A stretch of 64,000 nucleotides of DNA from Actinomadura sp. J1-007 (GTDB lineage: Bacteria > Actinomycetota > Actinomycetes > Streptosporangiales > Streptosporangiaceae), in the NCBI RefSeq assembly GCF_009793335.1, contig NZ_WING01000001.1, forward strand, positions 3,534,001-3,598,000, written 5' to 3'. Below the pieces are notes generated by a model that was not told the DNA's origin, did no database searches, and saw only the letters and a list, made by a program, of their open reading frames with translations. Of this stretch, positions 47,951-56,771 are shown piece by piece. The position numbers and the translations under genes are program-made. Within the stretch, counting starts at the first letter, position 1, and every line of letters starts with the position of its first letter.

Positions 47951-49387
47951 ATGCGGACCGTACGGACTTATTCTCGTCGTGTGTCGGCCGCAGTCGGCGG
48001 GCTGCTGCTGGCCGCCTCACCGCTCGCGCCGACACCCGCCGGAGCCGAGCCGCCACCCGGCCCTCCCTCCGTACCCGGGCTGTACGGCGCCGACGGCCGA
48101 ACGCCTCGGCCCGAGCCCCGGACCAGGCAGGAGATGGCCCAGCGGCTCGGCGAGATGCAGCAGGCCAACACCTACACCGCCGATCCCGACATGATCGGGG
48201 CGGATGGGACCGCCCGCGTGTCCAAGGCGGGCGACCTGGAGACCGACTGCAAGAAGGAATTCCCCATTCCCGGGACTTCGGACCACTCCGTTCAGGATGG
48301 CTGGGTGCGCGACCACTACGCATGGTGCACACGACAGCAAATGACCTTGAAGTACAGCGACAAACCCCTGGACATCGCCTACTTCACCCTCACCATTCTG
48401 GGCGTCGGCAGCAAGAACAGCCGCCAGGCCACGTTCACGGTCCGGCTCTCGGACTGGGTGCACCCGCCGGGAAGCGGACCCGAGTGGGCCGAGGTCCCTC
48501 TCTCGGTCCAGCTGGCTTGCTCGACGGTGAACACGGGCGGGAACTGCAAGCCTTCCGGCACCGTCCTACGCCCGGTCGCGCAGTGGAAGATCCAGCCGGA
48601 GGCGACGTTCACCCTCTCCTCGGACAACGCCGGTGAAGCCGTGGAGAAGGTCGTCCTCGGCCGGTTCACCTTCACCCTTTCCTGGCCGGGAGCACCCACC
48701 CCGCACTCCTACGCCAATTACGCCCGCTTCGATTCCGCCCAGTACATGAGGAAGGGCAGCCAGAAGGGCGCCATCTTCAACGCGGTCGTCCCCTCCTGGC
48801 CGCTGGACGGCAAGGAACCGCGGATCAGGGAATCGGTCAAGCACATCTCCAACGCGTGCAAGCGCCCGGACACCACCGACCCCAAGGTGAGTTACCCCAA
48901 GGTCATAGCCGGGTGCAGTCGCACCAACATCATCCACCGGCTCAAGCACGACATGACGCGGCGCAGGGCCAACCGCGCCGACGCCGTCGCGGTCTGCCGG
49001 GCCAAGGACCCCAACTACCCCTCGAAGGGACTCAGCTGCGACGAGTACCCCTTCTCCTGCACTTACGAGGGAGCGGCCCAGCCGAAATACGACAGGCTCG
49101 TCAAGTACGGCATGTTCTCCGCCCGCGCCATCACCGCCGTGGACAACAGCACGTCCGGCAGCATGCTCGGCGCCTGGTACGCCAGCGACCGGATCCTGGA
49201 CTTCCGCAGCGCGGCGTCCTGGACCGACCCCACCGACGGCAAGACCAAGCAGATCCAGGACCCGTTCTACGTCCGCATCGAGAACGACCCCAACACCGCC
49301 GCCTCGCTCGGACGGCTGATCGACCGGCTGCACCTGGCCGACAAGGCCGCCGACGACCCCGACCCGCTGGACTGCAACAGCGAATGA
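47951..49387 (+). CDS. Secreted protein with C-terminal NucA/NucB-type DNase domain
   Basis: A 478-residue exported protein. ATG 47951 follows AGGAGG at ideal spacing. Signal peptide is about residues 1-33 (VGGLLLAASPLAPTPAGAEP). The middle (about 60-270) is a Cys-containing beta-rich region not recognised (DCKKEFPIPG, CTRQQMTLKYSD, LACSTVNTGGNCKPSG). The C-terminal third carries the NucA/NucB deoxyribonuclease signature: AVCRAKDPNYPSKGLSCDEY then PFSCTYEGAA (DEYPF core), and ENDPNTAASLGRLIDRL. Such enzymes are extracellular DNases. A LexA box precedes it and an I36-type gene follows after 14 bases, so the pair is an SOS-type secreted unit. Confidence 0.82.
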   Translation: MRTVRTYSRRVSAAVGGLLLAASPLAPTPAGAEPPPGPPSVPGLYGADGRTPRPEPRTRQEMAQRLGEMQQANTYTADPDMIGADGTARVSKAGDLETDCKKEFPIPGTSDHSVQDGWVRDHYAWCTRQQMTLKYSDKPLDIAYFTLTILGVGSKNSRQATFTVRLSDWVHPPGSGPEWAEVPLSVQLACSTVNTGGNCKPSGTVLRPVAQWKIQPEATFTLSSDNAGEAVEKVVLGRFTFTLSWPGAPTPHSYANYARFDSAQYMRKGSQKGAIFNAVVPSWPLDGKEPRIRESVKHISNACKRPDTTDPKVSYPKVIAGCSRTNIIHRLKHDMTRRRANRADAVAVCRAKDPNYPSKGLSCDEYPFSCTYEGAAQPKYDRLVKYGMFSARAITAVDNSTSGSMLGAWYASDRILDFRSAASWTDPTDGKTKQIQDPFYVRIENDPNTAASLGRLIDRLHLADKAADDPDPLDCNSE

Positions 49388-49401
49388 GCCAAGGAGCCCA
49401 C

Positions 49402-49926
49402 ATGAAGATCGTCCAACTCGGCCTCGGCGCCGCGGCGGCCGCGACGGCCTTCGGCCTCACCATCCCGCCGGCCCATGCCGTCGGTACGCTCACCGCGGAG
49501 CCCTCCGGCAGCGACGTTCAGGCCCAGATCAACACCCAGCTCCGCGACCACCCGGGCGGCCGCCAACTCGACGCTCACCGGGTCGCGTACAAGGGCGGAT
49601 CGGTGGTGATGACCTTCCCCGCCGCCACCCGCGCCGCCACGCCCTGCCCGACCGGCTGGTACTGCTTCTACCAGTACAAGAACTTCGGCGGCCGCATGCT
49701 CCAGTTCCGCGACTGCGGAGGCACCCAGTACTTCACCGACTACGGTTTCAAGGGCAAGACGACGTCCTGGCGCAACACCACCGGCCACCTGGTCATCACC
49801 TACGAACAGGACACCGACCCGATCCGGCTGCTGTGGCGCGAACTGGCCCGCAGCGAGTCGTCGTTCGTCGGTGAGGGCCAGGACAACCGCGCGGACTACT
49901 TCGACACGATCTGCAATGGCGGATGA
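49402..49926 (+). CDS. Secreted peptidase-inhibitor I36-like protein
   Basis: A 174-residue exported protein, signal peptide about residues 1-26 (GAAAAATAFGLTIPPAHA). The core CPTGWYCFYQYKNFGGRMLQ followed by FRDCGGTQYFTDYGFKGKTT is the I36 (SMPI-like, beta/gamma-crystallin type) signature with its paired Cys. AAGGAG precedes ATG 49402, 14 bases after the nuclease stop. It may protect the nuclease from proteolysis or have an unrelated wall role. Confidence 0.85.
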   Translation: MKIVQLGLGAAAAATAFGLTIPPAHAVGTLTAEPSGSDVQAQINTQLRDHPGGRQLDAHRVAYKGGSVVMTFPAATRAATPCPTGWYCFYQYKNFGGRMLQFRDCGGTQYFTDYGFKGKTTSWRNTTGHLVITYEQDTDPIRLLWRELARSESSFVGEGQDNRADYFDTICNGG

Positions 49927-49947
49927 CTCCCGCTGAGACACCATGCC

Positions 49948-49990
49948 CGGGCGGCGGCAGCACCACGGACCGCGGTACTGCCGCCGCCCG
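49948..49990. terminator. Terminator hairpin after the nuclease operon
   Basis: CGGGCGGCGGCAG (49948-49960) pairs perfectly with CTGCCGCCGCCCG (49978-49990), between the I36-like gene and a convergent gene. Confidence 0.7.
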
Positions 49991-50044
49991 AGCTCGTCGC
50001 CGGCACATCTGCTTGGACGGTGCCGCGAGTTCACCGTGGACGCG

Positions 50045-51160
50045 TCAAGGCGTCCCTTCTCTGATCAGCTCGAAGATGTCGGAAAGCAGTGCCAGACGTT
50101 CCTCGATACCGGGCCAGCCGCGATTGCGTGCCGCCCAGATCGTTTCCTCCATGGCATGCGTCGGGTCGGGATCGAGTGCCGAGATCAGCGCTCGCACCGC
50201 GTCACATCCCTGAAACCGGTGTTGGGCCTCCGAGCCGGGTCCTTCGTCGCCGCCTCCGCGCGCACGTGCGGCGATCCCGCTTCTCTTGAGACGGTCGTAC
50301 ACCGCTTCGAGCCGCTGGACGGCCTGGTCCGCCTCGTGGCCGGCGGGACGGTCGGCGACCAGCGCCCGAGCCCGGGCCACGTCCGGGTCATCCAGCTCGC
50401 AGTAGTCGAGGATCGTGGTGACGTAGATGTCCAGCAGCGTCGGCAGGCGAGCGGGGACCGGGTCGGCGACGATCTCGCCCAACCGGGGGTCGGCCCGGAC
50501 CAGCGGGTGGTCCGCGAGTTCGTTCAGGGCGGGGCCGTCCGGTGCGAGGCCGTCGGTGATCAGGTAGCGGACGTGGCGCCGGTCCAGCCAGCCGGCGTCG
50601 ACGCCGCGGCCGGTCGCTCGTTCCCCGGCCAGCAGGGCCGCCGCCTTGATATCGGTGTCAGGGACCTGGAGCAGGTCGTCGGAGGGCCGACCGAGAGGTA
50701 GTCCTTCGAAATGCCGGCTGAGTCGTTCCGGAGCCGCGCCCCACATGTCATCGCCGTCGAACGGCTCGATCGCTCCGACGACCCGGCCGCTCTCGGCGAG
50801 CACCACCCGGCTGTCCAGGTTGATGTTCCAGTACGCCGCGTACGCCGTCTCGCCGCCCGCGGTCAGAGCGCGCAGCACCTCCGGCCGGGTCCCCTGGAAC
50901 CCGTTGATCTCCACTGCCAAGGACCAGCCCTCACCCAGGTCGCCCACCAGCAGCACTGTGGGAAGGGGCACCTGGTACTCCGGCTCGGCCGCGCGCGCCG
51001 CGTCCAGGGTGGACGGCACCGCCGTGGACAGGTCCGCGCCGAACCGTTCCGCGACGACCTCTGGAGCCCCCTGGCACCACGTGACGCACAGGGCGCCGCC
51101 CAGGCCAGGGTCTCTTCGGAGCAGCGCGCGATAAGCCTCGAGCGAGTCCGCATGGGCCAT
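50045..51160 (-). CDS. DUF6461-like hypothetical protein
   Basis: A 371-residue cytoplasmic protein. The N-terminal ~160 residues (LCVTWCQGAPEVVAERFGAD, GEGWSLAVEINGFQGTRPEV, AYAAYWNINLDSRVVLAESG) match the DUF6461 pattern of actinobacteria. The C-terminal half is helical and carries ALDPDPTHAMEETIWAARNR. Function unknown; such proteins are often in accessory or toxin-immunity neighbourhoods. ATG at 51160. Confidence 0.75.
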   Translation of the reverse strand: MAHADSLEAYRALLRRDPGLGGALCVTWCQGAPEVVAERFGADLSTAVPSTLDAARAAEPEYQVPLPTVLLVGDLGEGWSLAVEINGFQGTRPEVLRALTAGGETAYAAYWNINLDSRVVLAESGRVVGAIEPFDGDDMWGAAPERLSRHFEGLPLGRPSDDLLQVPDTDIKAAALLAGERATGRGVDAGWLDRRHVRYLITDGLAPDGPALNELADHPLVRADPRLGEIVADPVPARLPTLLDIYVTTILDYCELDDPDVARARALVADRPAGHEADQAVQRLEAVYDRLKRSGIAARARGGGDEGPGSEAQHRFQGCDAVRALISALDPDPTHAMEETIWAARNRGWPGIEERLALLSDIFELIREGTP

Positions 51161-51323
51161 GGCACATGATGCTTCAAGGCCCTTGCGCGGATGTCAACGC
51201 CCCGGCGGCCGGGCGGGTGAAGGGGCGTGCGGGGGGCGCTGACATTATCGTCCAGGTCGGCCGCTGCGGGCCGGCGCACGCGACCCGGCGCGGAGGGCCG
51301 CCCGGCAGGAGATGGGGAACGGT

Positions 51324-52157
51324 ATGGAGCTGGTGCACTCGGGCAAGGTCCGGGACGTCTACGCGGACGGGGACGACCTGGTCCTGGTCGCGTCCGACCG
51401 GGTGAGCGTCTACGACGTCGTCCTGCCGACGCTGATCCCCGACAAGGGGAAGATCCTCACGCAGCTGTCGCTGTGGTGGTTCGAGCAGCTCGCCGACGTC
51501 ACGCCCAACCACGTCATCTCCGGGACGCGGGTCCCGGACGAGTGGGCCGGGCGCGCCATCCGGTGCCGCCGCCTGACCATGCTCCCGGTCGAGTGGATCG
51601 CGCGGGGCTACCTGGCGGGCCTCGGCCTCAAGGAGTACGAGAAGTCGGGCGCCGTCTCCGGGGTGGCGCTGCCGGACGGGCTCGTGGAGGCGTCCAGGCT
51701 GCCCGAGCCGATCTTCACGCCGACGACGAAGGCGACCGAAGGGCACGACGAGTTCATCACCTACGACGACGTGGTGGACGAGATCGGCGCCGAGACCGCG
51801 GCCGAGCTCAAGGACGTCACGCTGGAGGTCTACCGGCGCGGCGCGGCGCTCGCGGCCGAGCGCGGGATCGTCATCGCCGACACCAAGCTGGAGTTCGGCC
51901 GCGCGCCGGACGGCACGCTGGTGCTGGGCGACGAGGTCCTCACCCCCGACTCGTCGCGCTTCTGGCCGGCCGACGAATGGGAGCCCGGCCGCCCGCAGCA
52001 TTCCCTCGACAAGCAGTTCGTCCGCGACTGGTCCAGCACCCTCGACTGGGACCGCACCCCGCCCGGCCCCGAGATCCCGAACGAGATCGTCGAGGCCACC
52101 CGAGCCCGCTACGTCGAGGTCTACGAACGCCTCACCGGCACCCGCTGGGACGGTTGA
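51324..52157 (+). CDS. purC: Phosphoribosylaminoimidazole-succinocarboxamide synthase
   Basis: A 277-residue SAICAR synthetase of purine synthesis (joins CAIR and Asp using ATP). Motifs: HSGKVRDVYADGDDLVLVAS, PTLIPDKGKILTQLSLWWF, VEWIARGYLAGLGLKEY, ADTKLEFGRAPDGTL and DEVLTPDSSRFWPADEW. I prefer ATG 51324 (MELVHSGK); the in-frame ATG at 51312 abuts the AGGAG and would be poorly spaced. It stands alone here. Confidence 0.96.
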   Translation: MELVHSGKVRDVYADGDDLVLVASDRVSVYDVVLPTLIPDKGKILTQLSLWWFEQLADVTPNHVISGTRVPDEWAGRAIRCRRLTMLPVEWIARGYLAGLGLKEYEKSGAVSGVALPDGLVEASRLPEPIFTPTTKATEGHDEFITYDDVVDEIGAETAAELKDVTLEVYRRGAALAAERGIVIADTKLEFGRAPDGTLVLGDEVLTPDSSRFWPADEWEPGRPQHSLDKQFVRDWSSTLDWDRTPPGPEIPNEIVEATRARYVEVYERLTGTRWDG

Positions 52158-52181
52158 CGGCCCGTCCCGGCCCCGCGGGCC

Positions 52182-52370
52182 TCAAGCACCGGCCTCGCGT
52201 CCGCCTCTACGTTCGCGTTCCCAGGTGACCTCGCCGCCCGTTCCAGCGGCGGCCGGGTTCTGGGCGTGCAGGACGTCACCGTTCGGACGCGCGCGTAACT
52301 CGGCTCTCCACCCCCTGCTGATCAGCTCGGAGCGGAGGTTCCCCAGGTGTCGCGCACCGTCCATGACCAC
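52182..52370 (-). CDS. Small protein paired with XRE regulator
   Basis: A 62-residue frame: MDGARHLGNLRSELISRGWR followed by AELRARPNGDVLHAQNPAAA. The pattern (helix, then a GW strand, then NP) is seen in many short actinobacterial proteins encoded next to XRE regulators. It lies 66 bases downstream of the XRE gene on the same strand. Function unknown. Confidence 0.6.
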   Translation of the reverse strand: MVMDGARHLGNLRSELISRGWRAELRARPNGDVLHAQNPAAAGTGGEVTWERERRGGREAGA

Positions 52371-52435
52371 AGAACGTAACCATGTGCCGACCGAGGGCGT
52401 TCACAGGCGTGAATGATGCTGTGACCTGTGTTTTC

Positions 52436-53653
52436 TCAGTGCGGAACGCCCATTCTTGATGCCATGCCCCGCAGTTCGCGTCCCTGCGATGTGGTCCGCG
52501 CCTGCTCCAGGAGAACGCCGACCGCCTCGCGCACCGGGCTGCTGTTGCGGATCCACTGCGGCGCGGCGCGCTCCGCCCGGTGCAGCCACCGCACGGCCTC
52601 GTCCTTGGTCTTGGTGTCCCGGGCCAACCCGCGACCGACATCGGCGAGGAACGCCGCGTGCCGCCCCTGCTTGTCAGCGAGCTTGGTCTCGTCCACGTTC
52701 CGCGCGAGGTCGAGGACCGCGATCCCGGTCCGTCCGCACTCCACGTTCACGGCGACGTCCCAGACGCCGACGTTCGTGGATGAGAAGGACATCCAGGTCT
52801 CATCGAGGGTGTCCGGCATTCGCCGGGCGAGGTCGGCGGCCTCGCCGATCCAGTCCCTTGCCCGTTGCGCCTTGTGGTTCACGGCGGCGGCGAGTGAAGC
52901 CGACAGAGTCAGCATCCCGAGCACCTGCTGCCCGTGCTCGTCGTGCGCGTGGGGCTCCAGCCGATCGGCGGCCAGCTCAGCCGCGGCAAGAGTCCGGTCC
53001 CACGATCCGGCACGCGGCATGGTGTGGATCCGGAGGAAGTCCGCCTGTCCCCGGCGCACCGGGTCGTCCAGGATCCGGGCGGCCTCCTCGGCGCGGACGG
53101 CGGCGAGGTGGGCGAGGTCGGGGTAGCCGAGATCCTTGCAGGTGAACGTCGCCGCGACGCACGCGTCCACGAGGGTCTCCAGGGCGACGCGGTAGGCCGC
53201 TTCGTCCGCTGGGGCGCAGGCATGGAAGTGCAGCTCGTCCAGCAGCCAGGGCAGGGACCGGCCCACTTCCAGGTAATTGCATGCCTGGTGGTGCGGCTCG
53301 ATCCGCGCCATCTCCGCCACGAGCTCGTCGAGCGGGCGGGCCCGGTCCGCGCCTGGCGAGAGCAGCGTGTTGGTCTGGAGGGCCGTCCGGATCGGTGGGA
53401 CGACCGTGTGCGGGTCGGACTGGAGGTGGTCGGAGCCCAGATGCGGACCACCGACGAGTTCGGTCTCCGAAACCTCCAGCGCCGCCGCGAGAGCGGAGAT
53501 GTGCGACCGCCGGTCAAGCGCCCGGAGCCCTCGTTCCGCCATGGAGAGGAACGACTTGCTGAGCCCGGAGAGGCCCGCGAGTTCCTCCAGGGTCATCCCG
53601 CGCCAGCGGCGTAGGGACCGCAGCCGGGTTCCGGTGGTGGTCTCGGCGTGCAT
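52436..53653 (-). CDS. XRE family regulator with C-terminal TPR-like domain
   Basis: A 405-residue regulator. Helix-turn-helix at residues ~8-65: LRSLRRWRGMTLEELAGLSG and LSKSFLSMAERGLRALDRRS. The C-terminal ~300 residues are helical repeats of TPR type (WLHRAERAAPQWI, LADKQGRHAAFLADVGRGLA), the layout of actinomycete regulators that respond to small signals or partner proteins. ATG 53653 with AGGAGG 11-12 bases upstream. Co-directional with the 62-residue gene. Confidence 0.9.
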   Translation of the reverse strand: MHAETTTGTRLRSLRRWRGMTLEELAGLSGLSKSFLSMAERGLRALDRRSHISALAAALEVSETELVGGPHLGSDHLQSDPHTVVPPIRTALQTNTLLSPGADRARPLDELVAEMARIEPHHQACNYLEVGRSLPWLLDELHFHACAPADEAAYRVALETLVDACVAATFTCKDLGYPDLAHLAAVRAEEAARILDDPVRRGQADFLRIHTMPRAGSWDRTLAAAELAADRLEPHAHDEHGQQVLGMLTLSASLAAAVNHKAQRARDWIGEAADLARRMPDTLDETWMSFSSTNVGVWDVAVNVECGRTGIAVLDLARNVDETKLADKQGRHAAFLADVGRGLARDTKTKDEAVRWLHRAERAAPQWIRNSSPVREAVGVLLEQARTTSQGRELRGMASRMGVPH

Positions 53654-53734
53654 CGGCCTCGTACCTCCTGAGCGTCTCGGCAACCTCAGGCTACGGCGCG
53701 GGGTCGGAGCGTGTCAGGGGCCTGGGCGGGGCGT

Positions 53735-54559
53735 TCAGGCCGTGCGGGCTAGGGGGGTGGCCGTGCTGCCCTCTAGGAGGACGCGGGCGACGAGGGACGG
53801 GTCGTCGCCCATGGGGACGTGGCCGCAGCCTTCGAGCCAGACGAAGCGGGCGCCCGGGAGGCGGCGCTGGGCGCGGATGGCCTGGCTGCGCAGCAGCAGG
53901 CGGTCGCGGGTGCCCCAGGCGATCGTGACGGGGACGTCGGCGCAGGTCCCGCGGAAGCGGACCTTGCGGCCCGCGCGGAGCGTCGGCTCGAAGCCGCGCG
54001 CGGCGCGCATCGCGCGGGCGTCGCCGGCGAGCGCCTCGACGTCCAGCAGGTCGGGGCGCCCGTAGATCATGCCGAACATCGCGCCGCGGCGGCGGGGCGA
54101 ACGCGCCAGCCGGGTGAGGACGGCGTCCGGCACGTTCGCCACCAGCCGCGAGGCGCGCAGGACGGACATGGCGTACCGGAGTTCGGCGGCGTTGAAGAAC
54201 CCGGCGGGCGACAGGGCGGTGGCGGAGCGGACGAGGCCGCGGTCGGCGGCTTCGAGGGCGAACAGGCCGCCGAGCGAGTTGCCCGCGATGTGCGGGCGGT
54301 CGAGGCCGAGTTCGGCGAACGTCCGGGAGAGGACGTCGAGGGCCGAGTCCAGGGTGTACGGGGTGCCCTTCGGCAGCGGCGGGCTCGCGCCGAAGCCGGG
54401 CAGGTCGACCGCGATGACGTCGCGTTCGGCGGCGAGGAGGTCCATGACCGGCCGCCACGCCTGCCACCGGTGGCCGATGCCGTGCAGCAGGACGAGGGGC
54501 GGGCCCTCGCCGCGGCGCTCGAAGACGATGTCCACGGCACGACTGTAATCAGAAGCCAC
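53735..54559 (-). CDS. Alpha/beta hydrolase
   Basis: A 274-residue alpha/beta hydrolase. Oxyanion motif LLHGIGHRWQAW, nucleophile elbow AGNSLGGLFALEAA, acid strand WGTRDRLLLRSQA and His in LEGCGHVPMGDDP. It resembles 2-hydroxymuconate hydrolase / epoxide-hydrolase-like enzymes; no catabolic neighbour reveals the substrate. Start GTG 54559 or GTG 54535 (VDIVFERRG); no strong ribosome site separates them. It follows sigE by 36 bases on the same strand. Confidence 0.85.
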   Translation of the reverse strand: MASDYSRAVDIVFERRGEGPPLVLLHGIGHRWQAWRPVMDLLAAERDVIAVDLPGFGASPPLPKGTPYTLDSALDVLSRTFAELGLDRPHIAGNSLGGLFALEAADRGLVRSATALSPAGFFNAAELRYAMSVLRASRLVANVPDAVLTRLARSPRRRGAMFGMIYGRPDLLDVEALAGDARAMRAARGFEPTLRAGRKVRFRGTCADVPVTIAWGTRDRLLLRSQAIRAQRRLPGARFVWLEGCGHVPMGDDPSLVARVLLEGSTATPLARTA

Positions 54560-54595
54560 TTACCGGTCACGGGTGACGGTCGTCACGCCCGGACG

Positions 54596-55137
54596 TCAGG
54601 TGCAGGCTTCGGCGGGGCGGCGGTGTTCGAGCGCGGCGCGGAGCTGGGCGCGCCCGCGGTGGATGCGGGAGCGGACGGTGCCGAGCTTCACGCCGAGGGA
54701 CGCGGCGATCTCCTCGTAGGTGAGGCCCTCGATGTCGCACAGGACGACCGCGGCCCGGTACTCGGGGCGAGGGCGTCCAGCGCCTTCTGGATGTCGGCGT
54801 CGAGGTGCCGCTCGTCGTAGGACTGGGCGGGGCTCGGCTCGCGGCCCTGGAGCCGTTCGGCGGCGTCCTCGCCGAGCGCGTCGAACCGGATGCGCTGCTT
54901 GCGGCGGGCGCGGTCGAGGAAGAGGTTGGTGGTGATCCGGTGCAGCCAGCCCTCGAACGTGCCGGGGCTGTACGACGACAGGGACCGGAAGACCCGGATG
55001 AACACGTCCTGGGTCAGGTCCTCGGCGTCGTGCCTGTTGCCGGTCAGCCGGTACGCCAGCCGGAACACCCTGGTCGAGTGCTCGCTGACGATCTCCTCCC
55101 ATGTCGGAGGCGTCCACGCCATCGCGCCTGCGCTCAC
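54596..55137 (-). CDS. sigE: SigE-like ECF sigma factor (frameshifted)
   Basis: With one base added to the run 54764-54767 this is a 180-residue ECF sigma factor very like mycobacterial SigE. Region 2: [20 protein letters not shown] and [20 protein letters not shown]; region 4: [43 protein letters not shown] 55137 follows GGGGGT at good spacing. The mycobacterial neighbours rseA, htrA and tatB are absent. The break falls between regions 2 and 4, in LDALAP-EYRAAV. Directs envelope or oxidative stress genes in its relatives. Confidence 0.9.
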
Positions 55138-55321
55138 CGCTACCCCCGTCTGATGCGAAATCGTTACGGCCAAGCATGCCGGTACCCGGATAAGAGCCGT
55201 GTAAGAACCGGCCGGCTGGCCGGATGCGGCTTCTCCCGACCCTGCCCGCGCGGGCCCGCCGCCACCAGGGGTTTCACCTGGCGCTCACCCTCCGGACACC
55301 CGCGCGCCGTACCGTCCGGCT

Positions 55322-56647
55322 GTGACAGAACGCTCATTTCCTTATAAGTCCGGACTCATCGCCCTTGCCGTCGGGGCCCTCCTCGCGTCCGTCCCGGGCG
55401 CGGCGGGCGCGGCGGCGGGCCCGGCGGGCAAGGGCCGGGAGCCCGCCGCGTCGGCCGTGCTGCCGCGCATCCCGCTCGCCCCGTTCCAGAACCGGCTGCT
55501 GCCCGGCAGTGTCGCCGACGACCGGGGCGTGGCGCTCGGCGGCGTCGGCAGCGACCTGTTCCACGCGAAGGGCGACCGCCCGGACGAGTTCTGGGCCGTC
55601 ACCGACCGGGGGCCGAACGGCACGGCCACGGTGAACGGCGAGGAGCGCGTGACGTTCCCCGTCCCCGGGTTCGACCCGACGATCGTCAAGCTGCGGGTCC
55701 GCAAGGGCACGTTGAAGATCGTCCGCGCGCTGCCGATCACCGGCCGGAACGGGAGGCCGGTGACCGGGCTGCCGAACGTCGAAGGCCGGGAGGAGGCGCC
55801 GTACGGCTTCGACGGCAAGGAGCGGCTGCCGTTCAACGCAGGCGGCATCGACTCCGAGGGGCTCGTCCGCACCCGCGACGGCGAGTTCTGGGTGGCCGAG
55901 GAGTACGGGCCGTCGCTGCTGCACCTCGACCGGCGCGGACGGGTGGTCGAGCGGTACGTCCCGAAGGGCTGGGGCGGCGGGGACGCGGGCTACCCGGTCC
56001 GGGAGACGCTGCCCGCGATCCTCGGCAAGCGGACCTACAACCGGGGCTTCGAGGGCCTCGCGATCAGCCCGGACGGCCGGTCGCTCTACGCCGCCGTGCA
56101 GAGCCCGCTGTCGAACCCGGACAAGAAGACCTACAAGGCGTCCCGCAACGGGCGGATCTTCAAGTTCGACCTGCGGTCGCGGCGGGTCGCGGGCGAGTAC
56201 GTGTACCGGTTCGAGGACGTGTGCGCGTTCGACGGGGCGAGCTGCGGCGACCAGAACGAGATGAAGATCTCCGGGCTGACGGCCGTGGACGACCGCACGC
56301 TGCTCGTGGACGAGCGCACCGACAAGGTCGCGAAGGTCTACTCGGTCGATCTGCGCAAGGCCACCGACATCGCGGGGTCGCGCTGGGACGACGCGGCGAC
56401 CGCGCCGTCGCTGGAGAAGTCCGCGCAGGTCCCGGACGGCGTGGCGGCGCTGCCGAAGCGGCTGGTCAGCGACCTGTCGGCGGTCCCGGGGATGCCGGGC
56501 AAGATCGAGGGGATCGCGCTGGCCGACCGCCGTACGCTGGCGGTGGTCAACGACAACGACTTCGGGCTCGGCACGTTCGGCCCGGACGGCCGGCTGATCG
56601 ACAGCGGGGTCCGGACGGAGCTGCGGTACGTGCGCCTGCCCGGGTGA
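55322..56647 (+). CDS. Secreted esterase-like phytase-family protein
   Basis: A 441-residue exported beta-propeller-type protein of the esterase-like activity of phytase family (PF13449). Signal peptide about residues 9-35 (LIALAVGALLASVPGAAGAA). Family motifs: EFWAVTDRGPNG, GGIDSEGLVRTRDGEFWVAE with EYGPSLLHLD, NRGFEGLAISPDGRSLYAAV and KIEGIALADRRTLAVVNDND. Substrate unknown. GTG 55322. Divergent from sigE. Confidence 0.88.
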   Translation: MTERSFPYKSGLIALAVGALLASVPGAAGAAAGPAGKGREPAASAVLPRIPLAPFQNRLLPGSVADDRGVALGGVGSDLFHAKGDRPDEFWAVTDRGPNGTATVNGEERVTFPVPGFDPTIVKLRVRKGTLKIVRALPITGRNGRPVTGLPNVEGREEAPYGFDGKERLPFNAGGIDSEGLVRTRDGEFWVAEEYGPSLLHLDRRGRVVERYVPKGWGGGDAGYPVRETLPAILGKRTYNRGFEGLAISPDGRSLYAAVQSPLSNPDKKTYKASRNGRIFKFDLRSRRVAGEYVYRFEDVCAFDGASCGDQNEMKISGLTAVDDRTLLVDERTDKVAKVYSVDLRKATDIAGSRWDDAATAPSLEKSAQVPDGVAALPKRLVSDLSAVPGMPGKIEGIALADRRTLAVVNDNDFGLGTFGPDGRLIDSGVRTELRYVRLPG

Positions 56648-56693
56648 GCGCGGCGGGGCCGGAGCCTGTGACCGATCTCATTGGACGCGATGC

Positions 56694-56705
56694 CAACAGC
56701 TGTTG
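56694..56705. promoter_or_regulatory. 12-bp perfect palindrome before the second acyl-CoA ligase
   Basis: CAACAGCTGTTG, 67 bases before the ligase ATG. It may be an operator. It does not match the ACAG-N6-YTGT sites found near the first ligase. Confidence 0.35.
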
Positions 56706-56771
56706 AGCGCCCCTCGGGCGTCGAGGATGATCGGAGGCACCGTCCCCCACCCCGAGACGCGAGGACACGGC

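Noticed and set aside
47809..48636. Plus-strand frame overlapping the nuclease start
   Set aside because: It has no signal or domain, and the nuclease frame has the AGGAGG site and the family motif.
56694..56705. Fourth member of the TetR operator set
   Set aside because: CAACAGCTGTTG has no spacer between half-sites and lacks the WTGT-WTCT extension.
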